From Chloroflexi bacterium HGW-Chloroflexi-10 (GTDB taxonomy: Bacteria; Chloroflexota; Anaerolineae; Anaerolineales; Anaerolineaceae), in assembly GCA_002840755.1 (NCBI GenBank), contig PHBZ01000049.1:1-38863 (forward strand): DNA of 38,863 nucleotides, read 5' to 3'. Within the stretch, counting starts at the first letter, position 1; the number at the start of each line of letters is the position of its first letter. The notes under the pieces are model-generated. The model saw only the letters and a list, made by a program, of their open reading frames with translations, searched no databases and was not told where the DNA came from. Position numbers and translations under genes: made by a program. Shown here piece after piece: positions 23,011 through 31,486 of the stretch.

Positions 23011-23412
23011 GTGGGATCAGGATTGGAACGTGCGGCCGAGGAAAAAATTCGCCAGGCAATGGAAGCCGGTGATTTTGATCATTTGGCTGGTTATGGCAAA
23101 CCGATTGATTGGAAGGATAACCCCTTTGCTCCTGCTGGATGGCAGATGGCCTTTGATCTATTACAGAAGAATGGATTGTTATTACCCTGGATGGATACTC
23201 GTCGCGAAATTGAAGCAGAGATTATCCGGGTAAATGAACAATGCACCCGGAATCTGCGTTATCACCCCGAGTTGGCAAAAGATGAATTTTTTAAGCAAGT
23301 TGAAGCCATTAACCGCAAGATTTTCGATTACAATTTAAGTGTTCCTGCTGCCAGTTTCCAACGCAAGTTATTGAAAGCCCAGGCAGAGTTTGATTTATTA
23401 AAACAACCCTGA
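23011..23412 (+). CDS. DUF1992 (DnaJ-homologue C28-like) protein
   Basis: 133 residues from a GTG start with AAGGGA about 5 nt upstream. The family signature is clear: ERAAEEKIRQAMEAGDFDHL, then GYGKPIDWKDNPF. This is the conserved domain of YhdN/DNAJC28-type proteins, here without any J domain. The C-terminal half is helical (REIEAEIIRVNEQ, KQVEAINRKIFDYNL). The biochemical function of the family is not established. It sits between the LTD gene and dnaX on the same strand, with short gaps, and is probably part of that transcript. Confidence 0.88.
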   Translation: MGSGLERAAEEKIRQAMEAGDFDHLAGYGKPIDWKDNPFAPAGWQMAFDLLQKNGLLLPWMDTRREIEAEIIRVNEQCTRNLRYHPELAKDEFFKQVEAINRKIFDYNLSVPAASFQRKLLKAQAEFDLLKQP

Positions 23413-23433
23413 ATCTACATGATAGGATAGCAG

Positions 23434-25062
23434 ATGTCAGAAGCGCTCTACCGCAAGTGGCGACCCCGTTTATGGGATGAAGTCGTCGGCCAGGATCATA
23501 TTGTTCAAACGATCAAGAATGCCATTCGCAGCAATCGGGTGGGGCACGCTTATCTGTTCTCCGGGCCACGCGGAACGGGAAAGACGACCACAGCCCGATT
23601 ACTGGCCAAAGCGGTGAACTGCCTGGAACCTGATCTTTCCAGGCGCCCCTGTAATGAATGTGCGCATTGTACCGCGGTAAATGACAGCCGTTTTATGGAC
23701 CTGATAGAGATCGATGCGGCCTCGAATACCAGTGTGGATGATGTGCGCAGCCTGCGCGAGAAAATTGGTTTTTCTCCTACCCAGGGAAAGTTCAAAGTCT
23801 ATATCATTGATGAAGTACATATGCTATCTACGGCAGCCTTTAATGCCCTGCTGAAAACCCTGGAAGAACCACCTGCCCATGCCATCTTCATTTTGGCAAC
23901 CACAGAAGTTCACAAAATTCCTCCGACCGTTTTGTCGCGATGCCAAAGGCATGAGTTTCGCCGTATTCCGGTGGTTACAATTGTTTCCTATTTGGCAGAC
24001 CTGGCTGCCGGTGAGAAAATTCAATTGGAAGAGGAAGCGCTTTACCTGATCGCTCGTCAATCAACCGGTGCCATGCGGGATGCGATATCTCTGCTTGATC
24101 AGCTTTCTTCCACTGGAGAGGCAATTACGTTGGAGCGTGCTCAGGAAGTGCTGGGTACGGCTACCAACCAGGCTGTGATAGACCTGGTGGATGCAATTCT
24201 CAAGAAAAGAGCCGCAGTGGGTCTGGATTGTATTCATATAGCTTTAGATACCGGAACGGACCCGCGCCAGTTTGCCCGTCAGGTAGTGGAATATTTGCGG
24301 GGTCTGCTATTGATCCGAATGGGCAATGTGGAGCTTATTGATGCCACACAAGAAGTTAAAGCCACAATGGGTAAACAAGCCAATCAATTTGGTGCGGGAA
24401 ACCTGGTGGAAGCCATCCGTTTATTTAATAATGCCGCCAATGAGAGCCGCTTAGCCTGGCAGCCCAGTTTGGCTTTGGAATTGGCACTGGCGCAATCGAT
24501 GGAAGAACCACTTCCAGCAGTTAATCCCAGTGTGCCGGCTCAAAATTCGGCGGTGAGTGTTGCAATTCCTCCAGTTGAAAAAGACTCAGAAATCATGGAA
24601 GTTTTTGGCGATAAGCAAGCGAAGCCGCAAAAAACAATAGAAAAGCCAGCTCAGACGGATAACAGCGACAACGAAACAGCCACTGAACTTGATAACGGAG
24701 ATGATTCGATCACGTTTACCATCCAGGATGTGCGCGAAGCGGTCACGGAAGTACGTACCTTGATCCGCAAGCATCGCAAGAATACGGAGGCTCTGTTGGC
24801 TTCGGCGCGCAGTTATAACTTGAAGAAGGGTGTAATTGTCATTGGGTTTCAGAGCCAGGTTTTGAAGGAGCAGGTTGAAAAAGGCGATCACCAGGATATA
24901 ATCCAGCGTGCCTTCACTTATGTGTTGAAGCAGCCGGCCAGGGTGCGGGCTGTGGTAATTAATAGTAAAAGTAATTCAGCCGACCAGGATCAGGATTTTG
25001 ATCCCAATAGTCTGGTTGGTGCAGCGATTGATTTAGGTGGAAAAATTGTTGATAAGGAGTGA
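23434..25062 (+). CDS. dnaX: DNA polymerase III subunit gamma/tau
   Basis: 542 residues. AAA+ clamp-loader ATPase: Walker A GPRGTGKT (44-51), zinc cysteines 63, 73, 76 and 79, Walker B IIDEVH (124-129) and sensor-1 region ending LSRCQRHEF. Domains I-III run to about 365, followed by a variable linker (about 370-430) and a tau-like domain to 542. It loads the sliding clamp and tethers polymerase III. The next gene starts 5 bp after its stop, and its ribosome site overlaps the end of dnaX, so dnaX-ybaB-recR is an operon. An A6 run at 24629-24634 in the linker, with a -1 frame stop at 24660, would allow a short gamma-like product of about 410 residues; this is unproven. Confidence 0.97.
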   Translation: MSEALYRKWRPRLWDEVVGQDHIVQTIKNAIRSNRVGHAYLFSGPRGTGKTTTARLLAKAVNCLEPDLSRRPCNECAHCTAVNDSRFMDLIEIDAASNTSVDDVRSLREKIGFSPTQGKFKVYIIDEVHMLSTAAFNALLKTLEEPPAHAIFILATTEVHKIPPTVLSRCQRHEFRRIPVVTIVSYLADLAAGEKIQLEEEALYLIARQSTGAMRDAISLLDQLSSTGEAITLERAQEVLGTATNQAVIDLVDAILKKRAAVGLDCIHIALDTGTDPRQFARQVVEYLRGLLLIRMGNVELIDATQEVKATMGKQANQFGAGNLVEAIRLFNNAANESRLAWQPSLALELALAQSMEEPLPAVNPSVPAQNSAVSVAIPPVEKDSEIMEVFGDKQAKPQKTIEKPAQTDNSDNETATELDNGDDSITFTIQDVREAVTEVRTLIRKHRKNTEALLASARSYNLKKGVIVIGFQSQVLKEQVEKGDHQDIIQRAFTYVLKQPARVRAVVINSKSNSADQDQDFDPNSLVGAAIDLGGKIVDKE

Positions 25063-25067
25063 GAAAT

Positions 25068-25424
25068 ATGTCTAAAGGACGAGGTGGAAAAATGGGCGGT
25101 TTTGGCGGCGGCGGTGGCGGCGGCGGAAACCAGGCCAATATGATGCGCCAATTACAGCGTTTGCAGGAAGAAATGGAAAAAGCACAGGCTGCACTGGCGG
25201 ATGAAACCGTGTCGGTTACAGTGGGCGGCGGCGCTATTAAAGTAGTCATGACCGGTGACCAGCACTGCAAAAGTGTGGAAATTGATGCTGACATGCTGAA
25301 AGAAGCCGATGCGGAAATGCTGCAGGACCTGGTTTTGAGTGCGGTTAACATGGCACTGGATCAATCCCGGGAGCTTCAGTCTACGCGTTTAGGGCCGTTA
25401 ACCGGTGGGTTACCTGGTTTCTAA
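25068..25424 (+). CDS. YbaB/EbfC family nucleoid-associated protein
   Basis: 118 residues from the ATG at 25068, 9 nt after AAGGAG; the in-frame GTG at 25059 touches the ribosome site and is rejected. A Gly-rich N-terminus (GGFGGGGGGGG, about 10-20) is unusually long. The conserved fold follows: MRQLQRLQEEMEKAQAAL, VSVTVGGGAIKVVMTGD, and LQDLVLSAVNMALDQS. YbaB proteins form dimers that bind DNA and are almost always located between dnaX and recR, as here. Confidence 0.95.
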   Translation: MSKGRGGKMGGFGGGGGGGGNQANMMRQLQRLQEEMEKAQAALADETVSVTVGGGAIKVVMTGDQHCKSVEIDADMLKEADAEMLQDLVLSAVNMALDQSRELQSTRLGPLTGGLPGF

Positions 25425-25444
25425 ACCGGAAAGCTACTGTATAG

Positions 25445-26053
25445 ATGCCGATCTTACCCGAACCAGTTCAGAATTTAATCAATGCCTTTGAACGCCTGCC
25501 AGGCGTGGGACCAAAATCCGCTTCGCGGTTGACCTTTTTTCTGCTACGCGCTCCGGAAGATGCCAGCAAAAATCTGGCGGATGCTCTAAATGCGCTGCAG
25601 AGTTCAATCGCGTTTTGTGAACGTTGTTTCAATATCACCATGGCAGGTAATCAATTTTGCGAGATATGTTCCAGTGAAGAACGCGATGAAAGCCAGGTAT
25701 GTGTGGTGGAAGAGCCTTTGGACGTTTTGGCGCTGGAACGTACCGGCGGCTTCAATGGGCATTATCATGTACTGCATGGGGCACTTTCACCAATTGAGGG
25801 GATCGGCCCGGATGATTTAAAGATCAAACCCCTGGTGGAGAGAGTGCGTGGCGGCGCGATTAAGGAATTAATTGTTGCCACCAATCCTTCTATGGAAGGG
25901 GATGCCACAGCTCTGTATATCAAACAGCAATTAAAGCCTTTTTCGGTGCGGCTGACGCGGCTGGCGCGCGGACTACCGGTGGGCGGCGATCTGGAATATG
26001 CCGACCAGAATACATTGCTGCGGGCGTTGGCTGGCAGGCAGGAATTGGATTAA
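25445..26053 (+). CDS. recR: recombination mediator protein RecR
   Basis: 202 residues. An N-terminal helix-hairpin-helix (AFERLPGVGPKSASRLTFFLL, about 14-34), a C4 zinc site (Cys58, Cys61, Cys72, Cys75), a Toprim domain (about 83-175) and a C-terminal LARGLPVGGDLEYAD motif match RecR. It works with RecO/RecF to load RecA on gapped DNA. The start is 20 bp after ybaB, and a terminator closes the operon. Confidence 0.97.
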   Translation: MPILPEPVQNLINAFERLPGVGPKSASRLTFFLLRAPEDASKNLADALNALQSSIAFCERCFNITMAGNQFCEICSSEERDESQVCVVEEPLDVLALERTGGFNGHYHVLHGALSPIEGIGPDDLKIKPLVERVRGGAIKELIVATNPSMEGDATALYIKQQLKPFSVRLTRLARGLPVGGDLEYADQNTLLRALAGRQELD

Positions 26054-26059
26054 ATAAAT

Positions 26060-26093
26060 AAACCCTCAAAGTCTCAAAAACTTTGAGGGTTTT
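26060..26093 (+). terminator. terminator of the dnaX-ybaB-recR operon
   Basis: AAACCCTCAAAGT (26060-26072) pairs with ACTTTGAGGGTTTT (26080-26093) across 7 nt, starting 6 bp after the recR stop. Confidence 0.93.
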
Positions 26094-26214
26094 ATGAATA
26101 ATTTAGGTTAAGTAAGGCACCGGATGAAATTGTTGAAGCGATACGTTTGATATTTTCAATGCAGTAGATCCGATATTAATGGTGTACCGGATCGATAAAA
26201 ATAATAATCCCCTC

Positions 26215-26220
26215 TATAAT
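26215..26220 (+). promoter_or_regulatory. -10 hexamer upstream of the YhhN-like gene
   Basis: TATAAT lies 35 bp before the ATG at 26256, followed by a purine-rich ribosome site (GGGAGGAGGAGG). No clear -35 box is seen. Confidence 0.45.
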
Positions 26221-26255
26221 TAACCTATGTTTGATAGTACGGGAGGAGGAGGATT

Positions 26256-27062
26256 ATGAACACGTCAGAGGAAACAATTGTGTCGGGGAAAAAATTGACG
26301 ATTGTGGTTGTGATTTTAGGTTTTATCCTGGTCTTAGCCGGTTCCATCTACGGCGTGGATTGGATGAACTATTTTTTCAATACGGGCAGCGTCTACCCGG
26401 TGTATGCAAAACCGGTGATTACATTATTATCCTTTTTCCTGGTCTTAATCGCTGGCAGGCATAAGTTTGAACAGAGAGATTGGATATTGGTCTTACTGGC
26501 GTTTTGTTGTATGTTGCCAACGGATATTCTGATGAGCCTGGTAGTGGTTAGCCCGGCGCTATCTGTGGGCTCATGGGTGTTCATGGTGGGCGGCGTATTA
26601 TCCATTATTGCCCATATTTTTCTGATCATCCGGGTGGGCAGGGGACTGGGTTACTTAAGAAAATTCCGCCTGTCAGAGATTTGGCTGCCGCTCATTATCT
26701 ATGGCTCGGCGGTGGTGATTCTGTTGGTTTTGTGGCAGGATCTTGTGCGGGTAGGTCATGCAGTCATTGGCCCGGTCTATACGGCATTTTTTTGCACAAC
26801 GGTATGGTTATCTTGGGAAACAGTACGGAGAAAACTGCTACCCAGACCGAATGCCTGGATGGCCGCGATAGCAGCGACCTGCTGGTATGTGACCGAAATT
26901 TTGGGAGAGATTTATAACCTGGGGATGGGAAATATTTCCAATATTACCTTTGGCCTGGTGTGGGTGTTTTATGGGGCAAATGTGGTGCTATGGGCATTAA
27001 GCGTTTACCGCTGGAAGGTCGTAAAGGAAATCCCCAGACATCGTCGGAAGTCTTCAGCCTGA
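26256..27062 (+). CDS. YhhN-like (lysoplasmalogenase/TMEM86-type) membrane protein
   Basis: 268 residues with about seven or eight transmembrane helices. VYAKPVITLLSFFL (about 49-62) and LLAFCCMLPTDILM (about 78-91) match the KP and D positions of the YhhN fold, as does MVGGVLSIIAHIFLIIRV (about 110-127). The family includes the animal lysoplasmalogenase TMEM86B, but many bacterial members have unknown substrates, and this one is divergent. The start has a strong GGAGGAGGAGG ribosome site. It is transcribed alone after the recR terminator; no terminator of its own was found. Confidence 0.6.
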   Translation: MNTSEETIVSGKKLTIVVVILGFILVLAGSIYGVDWMNYFFNTGSVYPVYAKPVITLLSFFLVLIAGRHKFEQRDWILVLLAFCCMLPTDILMSLVVVSPALSVGSWVFMVGGVLSIIAHIFLIIRVGRGLGYLRKFRLSEIWLPLIIYGSAVVILLVLWQDLVRVGHAVIGPVYTAFFCTTVWLSWETVRRKLLPRPNAWMAAIAATCWYVTEILGEIYNLGMGNISNITFGLVWVFYGANVVLWALSVYRWKVVKEIPRHRRKSSA

Positions 27063-27238
27063 ATCTGTGATAAACCGTTGCCTGTTGTAGTATTTATCCT
27101 GATTTTTAAGCCGTTTAAGCTCAACAAACACCTCTTAATCAAAAAAGACAAGACTCTCAATAATCTCTATAAAATTGATAGATGATTATTGAGTCATTTT
27201 TCGGTATACTGGTATTAACCAAAAGAAAGGAGATTCGG

Positions 27239-27895
27239 ATGGCCGTTATAACGATTTCAAGAGAGTTGAGCAGCCTGGGTACCGAAATCAGCCGGCAGGT
27301 GGCAAACGTATTGGGTTATCAATATGTGGATAAAGACATTGTCGAGGCAATCCTTCAGCAATATGGTTTGATCGAATTTGATAAGCTCTACCAAACCGCT
27401 CCGGGTATGTGGTCACGTTTGGATTTGATGAATATACAAATGATTCAGATGTTGAACAAGACTATGCTAGCATTTGCCCGGCGTAGTAATGCAGTTGTTT
27501 TGGGGCGGGGCGGTTTTGCGGTATTCAAAGATTTTAGTGATGTTTTGAATGTCCGTGTTCAAGCACCCTTTGATGTTCGTGTGGAAAGAACGATGAAGAA
27601 GATCCTATTCAAAAACAAAAGCGAAGCCGAAGACTACGTTCGGGAGCACGATCATGTTCGCCAGGCATTCATTCAGACTTATTACAGCAAAAACTGGGAT
27701 GTAGCCAGTAATTTCAATCTTGTGATTGATACAGGGATCGTACCAATGGAAAACGCTGTGGATTGGATTGTAAGTGCTGCACGGGAATTATCAAAACACC
27801 CGATCCGCGGAAAAAGTACTGGAGATATCACCGTAGATAGTGTTCTTTCCAGAACAATTGAAGAAATCCTACAAAAAACATCCTTAGCAGCGTAG
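27239..27895 (+). CDS. cytidylate-kinase-like protein
   Basis: 218 residues from the ATG at 27239, with AAAGGAGA at ideal spacing; the frame opens earlier at 27182. It matches the Cmk_2-type kinase fold: VITISRELSSLGTEISRQV at the P-loop, YQYVDKDIVEAI, NAVVLGRGGFAVF, VRVQAPFDVRVERTM, and a DYVREHDHVRQAFIQTYYSK lid. The usual GSGG of the P-loop is SSLG here, so nucleotide binding may be weakened or altered. The family is widespread in anaerobes, and its physiological substrate is not established. It converges with the GNAT-like gene, with only 20 bp between stops and no terminator visible. Confidence 0.75.
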   Translation: MAVITISRELSSLGTEISRQVANVLGYQYVDKDIVEAILQQYGLIEFDKLYQTAPGMWSRLDLMNIQMIQMLNKTMLAFARRSNAVVLGRGGFAVFKDFSDVLNVRVQAPFDVRVERTMKKILFKNKSEAEDYVREHDHVRQAFIQTYYSKNWDVASNFNLVIDTGIVPMENAVDWIVSAARELSKHPIRGKSTGDITVDSVLSRTIEEILQKTSLAA

Positions 27896-27915
27896 CAGAC
27901 GGATTCTTTTTTCAA

Positions 27916-29043
27916 TTAAGCCGGCAAACTTTTTATCCAGCAGCGTCTGCGCTTATGTTGACGTTTTTTGAATAACTTCCACTGAGCCTGAACTTCCAGA
28001 TTGGTTTCCAACTCCGGGTTGGATTCCACTTTGGTGATACCGAGTTTGTTAAATACACGGATGATCTGGTCCATAAGCACGGCGTTGATACCTTTTCCCT
28101 GGTAATCTGATTTCACGGCAACCAGGTATAGATCACCACGATCATTTTGTTTAAGTGCCCACAGCAAATGAATGAAACCGAATGGAAAAAGATTCCCTCT
28201 GGAAGCTTTCAATGCTTTGGAAAGAGAGGGCATCGTTATCCCAAATGCAACCATTTGATCGTTTTCATCTAATACAATCGGTACAAATTCCGGGTTGATG
28301 AAACCCAGGTAGGTTTTAATATAGGCTTGCATTTGTTTATCGGTGAGGGGAACGGTGCCATAGAGTTTTGCATATTCGGTGTCCAACAGCCGGAATAAAT
28401 CCATCGCATAGGGACGTAATTGGTTTTTGGTTTTAACTTTCAATAATTTTAAATTATTGCGTTTTAGCGCAATGTCTGCTGCTCTGGCAATCTTTTCATC
28501 CGGTTCCAATGGTACCGTAATCTCGTATTCCACCCAATCAGTATCTTTAAGGTATCCTAATCGCTGCATGTGTTTGGGATAGTATGCGTAATTGTAAAAA
28601 GTTGCCATGGTGCCCAGTTCATCAAATCCTTCCACCAGCATCCCCTCCCGATCAAGGTCGGTAAAGCCGAGTGGCCCATGAACAGCCAACATTCCTTTTT
28701 CTTTAGCCCAGTTTTCCACCATTTTTAGCAGAGCCTCAGAAACTTGCGGGTCATCGATGAAGTCTAACCATCCAAAACGAAGATATTGCTGTCCCCATTT
28801 TTCAAGATGTTTATTGTTCAGAATGGCAGCTACTCTGCCAACTATTTTGTTATTTTGGATTGCCATCCAATAGCGTACTTCGCAATGCTCAAAAGCTGGG
28901 TTTTTATCCCAGTGTAGTGTATTGAGTTCATCAAAAAAAAGGTTGGGTACCCAATAAGGGCTTTGACGATAGAGTTGGTTGGGAAAGCGAATGAAACGCT
29001 TTAAGTCCCGGGTATTTTTCACTTCTATGATGATTGTGGGCAT
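27916..29043 (-). CDS. GNAT-like protein of unknown substrate
   Basis: 375 residues, soluble. The N-terminal half contains a GNAT-like strand pair (RYWMAIQNNKIVGRVAAIL, about 57-75) and the C-terminal half a second acetyltransferase-like segment (DLYLVAVKSDYQGKGINAVL, about 304-323), with a QGKG-type acyl-CoA loop. It belongs to a group of long proteins usually annotated as hypothetical or N-acetyltransferase. The C-terminus is strongly basic (KKRQHKRRRCW). No neighbour suggests a substrate. Confidence 0.65.
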   Translation of the reverse strand: MPTIIIEVKNTRDLKRFIRFPNQLYRQSPYWVPNLFFDELNTLHWDKNPAFEHCEVRYWMAIQNNKIVGRVAAILNNKHLEKWGQQYLRFGWLDFIDDPQVSEALLKMVENWAKEKGMLAVHGPLGFTDLDREGMLVEGFDELGTMATFYNYAYYPKHMQRLGYLKDTDWVEYEITVPLEPDEKIARAADIALKRNNLKLLKVKTKNQLRPYAMDLFRLLDTEYAKLYGTVPLTDKQMQAYIKTYLGFINPEFVPIVLDENDQMVAFGITMPSLSKALKASRGNLFPFGFIHLLWALKQNDRGDLYLVAVKSDYQGKGINAVLMDQIIRVFNKLGITKVESNPELETNLEVQAQWKLFKKRQHKRRRCWIKSLPA

Positions 29044-29375
29044 AAATGGATACCTTTCGGGATGATATCAACAAATCATCGCATGTAACTATTCAGCTCA
29101 TAGTTGATCTTCTACCCAATGGTTTTCCATAAAATTTCATCGGTATGTTCTTGTATAAACCGGTTAATGAAAACCCAAGGTTAATACCTGCTATGTGAGC
29201 AGAATAATTACAAAAAAAAACATAAAGATCAATCTTACCAGAAATTTTCAATTTCTGAATTTTTTAAATGGTTCAAATTGGAAAATTCATTTCATAAATC
29301 AATTGAAATGAAAACGGTACTCTGTTACACTCATGGATGGATAATATTTCAGATTCTCGTAGAAGGAGAGTTGTT
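29044..29375. promoter_or_regulatory. divergent AT-rich region with promoter and dyads for the PH-domain gene
   Basis: TTGAAA (29303-29308), a 17-bp spacer and TACACT (29326-29331) form a good plus-strand promoter. TCATTTCA (29287-29294) and TGAAATGA (29304-29311) are perfect 8-bp arms that overlap the -35, a possible operator. Another small dyad, CAGAAATT/AATTTCTG, lies around 29240-29260. The rest, next to the GNAT-like start, shows nothing recognisable. Confidence 0.6.
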
Positions 29376-29915
29376 ATGTCGATTGAGAAATATCAAGCAC
29401 AGGTAAAAAGCAGCGTCTGGAAAGCCATTGCCCAAAGCGGAGTAATGTTGAAAGATGTTCCACTGGATGAACAAAATAAATTTGTGGATATTTTAAGTGA
29501 TAATCTTTTAGTAACCGTTAATGAAATTTTGGATGAAACGGTACAACCGGCTAAAGCAAATTCAGTAGCGGATAGCTTGGAAGGTGAAGAACAAATTCTT
29601 TGGGAGGGACGCCCGTTTCTTTCTATTGTTGAGTATTACACCATTACCAATGAACGGATCAAAACGATAAAGGGATTTTTGGGGAAAGATATTGAGAATT
29701 TTGAGATGATTCGCGTTCAGGATATCGATGTCAATCAGAATCTAAGTGAACGTATGCTGGGTATTGGTGATATTACCATTACCGGGGCAGATGCGTCCAA
29801 CCCCACAATTGTTTTACGAAACATTCACAAACCTCATGAAGTGTATGAATTGTTGCGTAAAGCCTGGCTGGCTGCTCGTAAGAAATATGGATTGATTTTC
29901 CGCGAAGAAATGTAG
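29376..29915 (+). CDS. bacterial PH-domain (YdbS/DUF304-like) protein
   Basis: 179 residues from the ATG at 29376 after GAAGGAGAG; the ATG at 29337 has no ribosome site. The N-terminal region (about 1-60) is helical. The second half has a bacterial PH-like pattern: LEGEEQILWEGRPFLSIVEYY, ITNERIKTIKGFLGKDIENF, IRVQDIDVNQNLSERMLGIGD, ITITGADASNPTIVLRNI. The last sheet and helix (HKPHEVYELLRKAWLAARKK) close the fold. Unlike most YdbS proteins it has no transmembrane helix. The role is unknown. It is a single-gene unit ended by a strong terminator. Confidence 0.72.
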   Translation: MSIEKYQAQVKSSVWKAIAQSGVMLKDVPLDEQNKFVDILSDNLLVTVNEILDETVQPAKANSVADSLEGEEQILWEGRPFLSIVEYYTITNERIKTIKGFLGKDIENFEMIRVQDIDVNQNLSERMLGIGDITITGADASNPTIVLRNIHKPHEVYELLRKAWLAARKKYGLIFREEM

Positions 29916-29935
29916 ACTAACGTGATACTAAAGGA

Positions 29936-29969
29936 GCCGTCCAAAAATTCCAAAGTTTTTTTGGACGGC
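29936..29969. terminator. bidirectional terminator
   Basis: GCCGTCCAAAAA (29936-29947) pairs with TTTTTGGACGGC (29958-29969). It ends the PH-domain gene on + and the 473-residue membrane-protein gene on -. Confidence 0.88.
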
Positions 29970-29980
29970 CCTTTTGAAAA

Positions 29981-31402
29981 TTATTTTCCGGTTATAGAGT
30001 TTGCGCCATAATAATCTGCCATACAGCTGTTAACCCAATAATCCGGTTCAACTTTAATGTCTGATAATGCATAGCGGCTTTCAAGGCCAAAAATGATCAT
30101 ATCTGTATTGCCGGATTGGACCATTGTCGTGATTTCGTCATGACGGGTTTCCCACCGGCTGGTATAGTCCTGATAATATGGCAGTAGAGAAGCGGTATTC
30201 CATAGGGAGGCAAATACTGCGATCACAACGCCAATCATAAGACTAGGCCACAGAATGTTTTTATGGGGGAGATGGGGTAATAAGCCTTCATGGCGCAATC
30301 CGTATCCCAGTGAGGTGGCGGAAACAGCAGATGCAATGATGATGATAAAGGTAGGAATGTAGATAATGCGCTCATCCGGGTAAGCGTTGAGGATGTATAC
30401 AACTGGTGCGCAGATGGCTGTTGTTAGCAGGAAAGCGATGGCCGGCAAAAGCACCAGACTGCGGAGCCAGGTTTTTTGCCAGGCGGATCTCCATTGCCAC
30501 ATTTTTTGTGTTTGCTTATCCTGAGTAATATGCCAGCCAAACAGGAAGGCGGGGATAAGGTTGAGCAAAGCCCAACCAGGATGTTGGATAAAAAACTTGG
30601 CAATGATGCTGAGCGTGCTGCGCAGTGTAAAGGTGATCAGGCGGATGAATCCGGGATGATCCGGCATGGTGTCCTGACGGACTTGGTTGCCGGGCGCAAA
30701 ATACTCTATGGAAAGTGCAATGGCTGCACCCACAAAGGCAGCAATCAAAGCCCGGAAAATTGGTTCGGAACGTAGTTTTGGACTGAATGCAACCAGAATA
30801 ACCAGAAAGGCGTACAGGGTAACCTGCATTACCGAGAAAGCTTCAGAAAAGCCGCCACTAGCCAGGCTAAGGAAAAAGATAAGAATCCAGGTGGAATTCT
30901 GCGATGATTTTTTAAACCACACGCGCAGGAGGAATCCGGCGGTCCAGGTTAACAGGATCAGAGGAAACGTGTAATTGATCAGCCCGTCTTTCCAAAACAT
31001 GGATTGGTAGTAGTTAGGGGAGGTGTGGGTGATTAGTAACAGGATAAGCTGAGCGGTGATCAGACTGGAGATCCTGCTATGGCTTGATAAAAATTTTTGC
31101 ATGAGCGGGAGGATGCTCCAATACATGGCCGCCATCCAGACGAATAGGGAAGCAGTCGGCAGCCAGGTCATCCATTGCGGACCACCCAGACTAAAAAAAC
31201 CAGCCAGGGGAATATACGCGAAGCGGCCAGTCCAACCGGTATACCATATCTTGAAAAAAGTCAAAGGAGCTGATTGGGCAGCACTGGCTGCAATACAATA
31301 GTCATCCGCGTGGTAGCGCGTGTAAGTACTGAGCAGGATGGTACCGGCGATTGGGAGAAAAAGAAAAATACTGAAGATTAATAGTTTTCTATTTGTTTGC
31401 AT
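29981..31402 (-). CDS. polytopic membrane protein, DUF6056-like
   Basis: 473 residues with about ten to twelve transmembrane helices. After the first helix comes TYTRYHADDYCIAA, an acidic extracytoplasmic motif like the first-loop Asp pair of GT-C glycosyltransferases, then the aromatic loop WYTGWTGRFAYIPL. The C-terminal segment (about 420-473) is soluble. A lipid-linked sugar donor and cell-envelope glycosylation are plausible by analogy with GT-C enzymes, not shown. It is divergent from the gene at 31487, with two -10-like hexamers between them (TACAAT at 31432-31437 on - and TATAAT at 31444-31449 on +). Confidence 0.65.
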   Translation of the reverse strand: MQTNRKLLIFSIFLFLPIAGTILLSTYTRYHADDYCIAASAAQSAPLTFFKIWYTGWTGRFAYIPLAGFFSLGGPQWMTWLPTASLFVWMAAMYWSILPLMQKFLSSHSRISSLITAQLILLLITHTSPNYYQSMFWKDGLINYTFPLILLTWTAGFLLRVWFKKSSQNSTWILIFFLSLASGGFSEAFSVMQVTLYAFLVILVAFSPKLRSEPIFRALIAAFVGAAIALSIEYFAPGNQVRQDTMPDHPGFIRLITFTLRSTLSIIAKFFIQHPGWALLNLIPAFLFGWHITQDKQTQKMWQWRSAWQKTWLRSLVLLPAIAFLLTTAICAPVVYILNAYPDERIIYIPTFIIIIASAVSATSLGYGLRHEGLLPHLPHKNILWPSLMIGVVIAVFASLWNTASLLPYYQDYTSRWETRHDEITTMVQSGNTDMIIFGLESRYALSDIKVEPDYWVNSCMADYYGANSITGK

Positions 31403-31443
31403 ACCATTTCCCGAAAATAAAAGTCGACATCATTGTAACATAG

Positions 31444-31449
31444 TATAAT
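31444..31449 (+). promoter_or_regulatory. -10 hexamer of the 407-residue membrane protein gene
   Basis: TATAAT lies 37 bp before the ATG at 31487. The divergent gene has its own TACAAT (31432-31437, minus strand), so the two promoters nearly abut and may interfere. -35 boxes are weak. Confidence 0.45.
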
Positions 31450-31486
31450 TTTAGCGATCCTATGGTTCAGGAAGTGAATTTATTTC

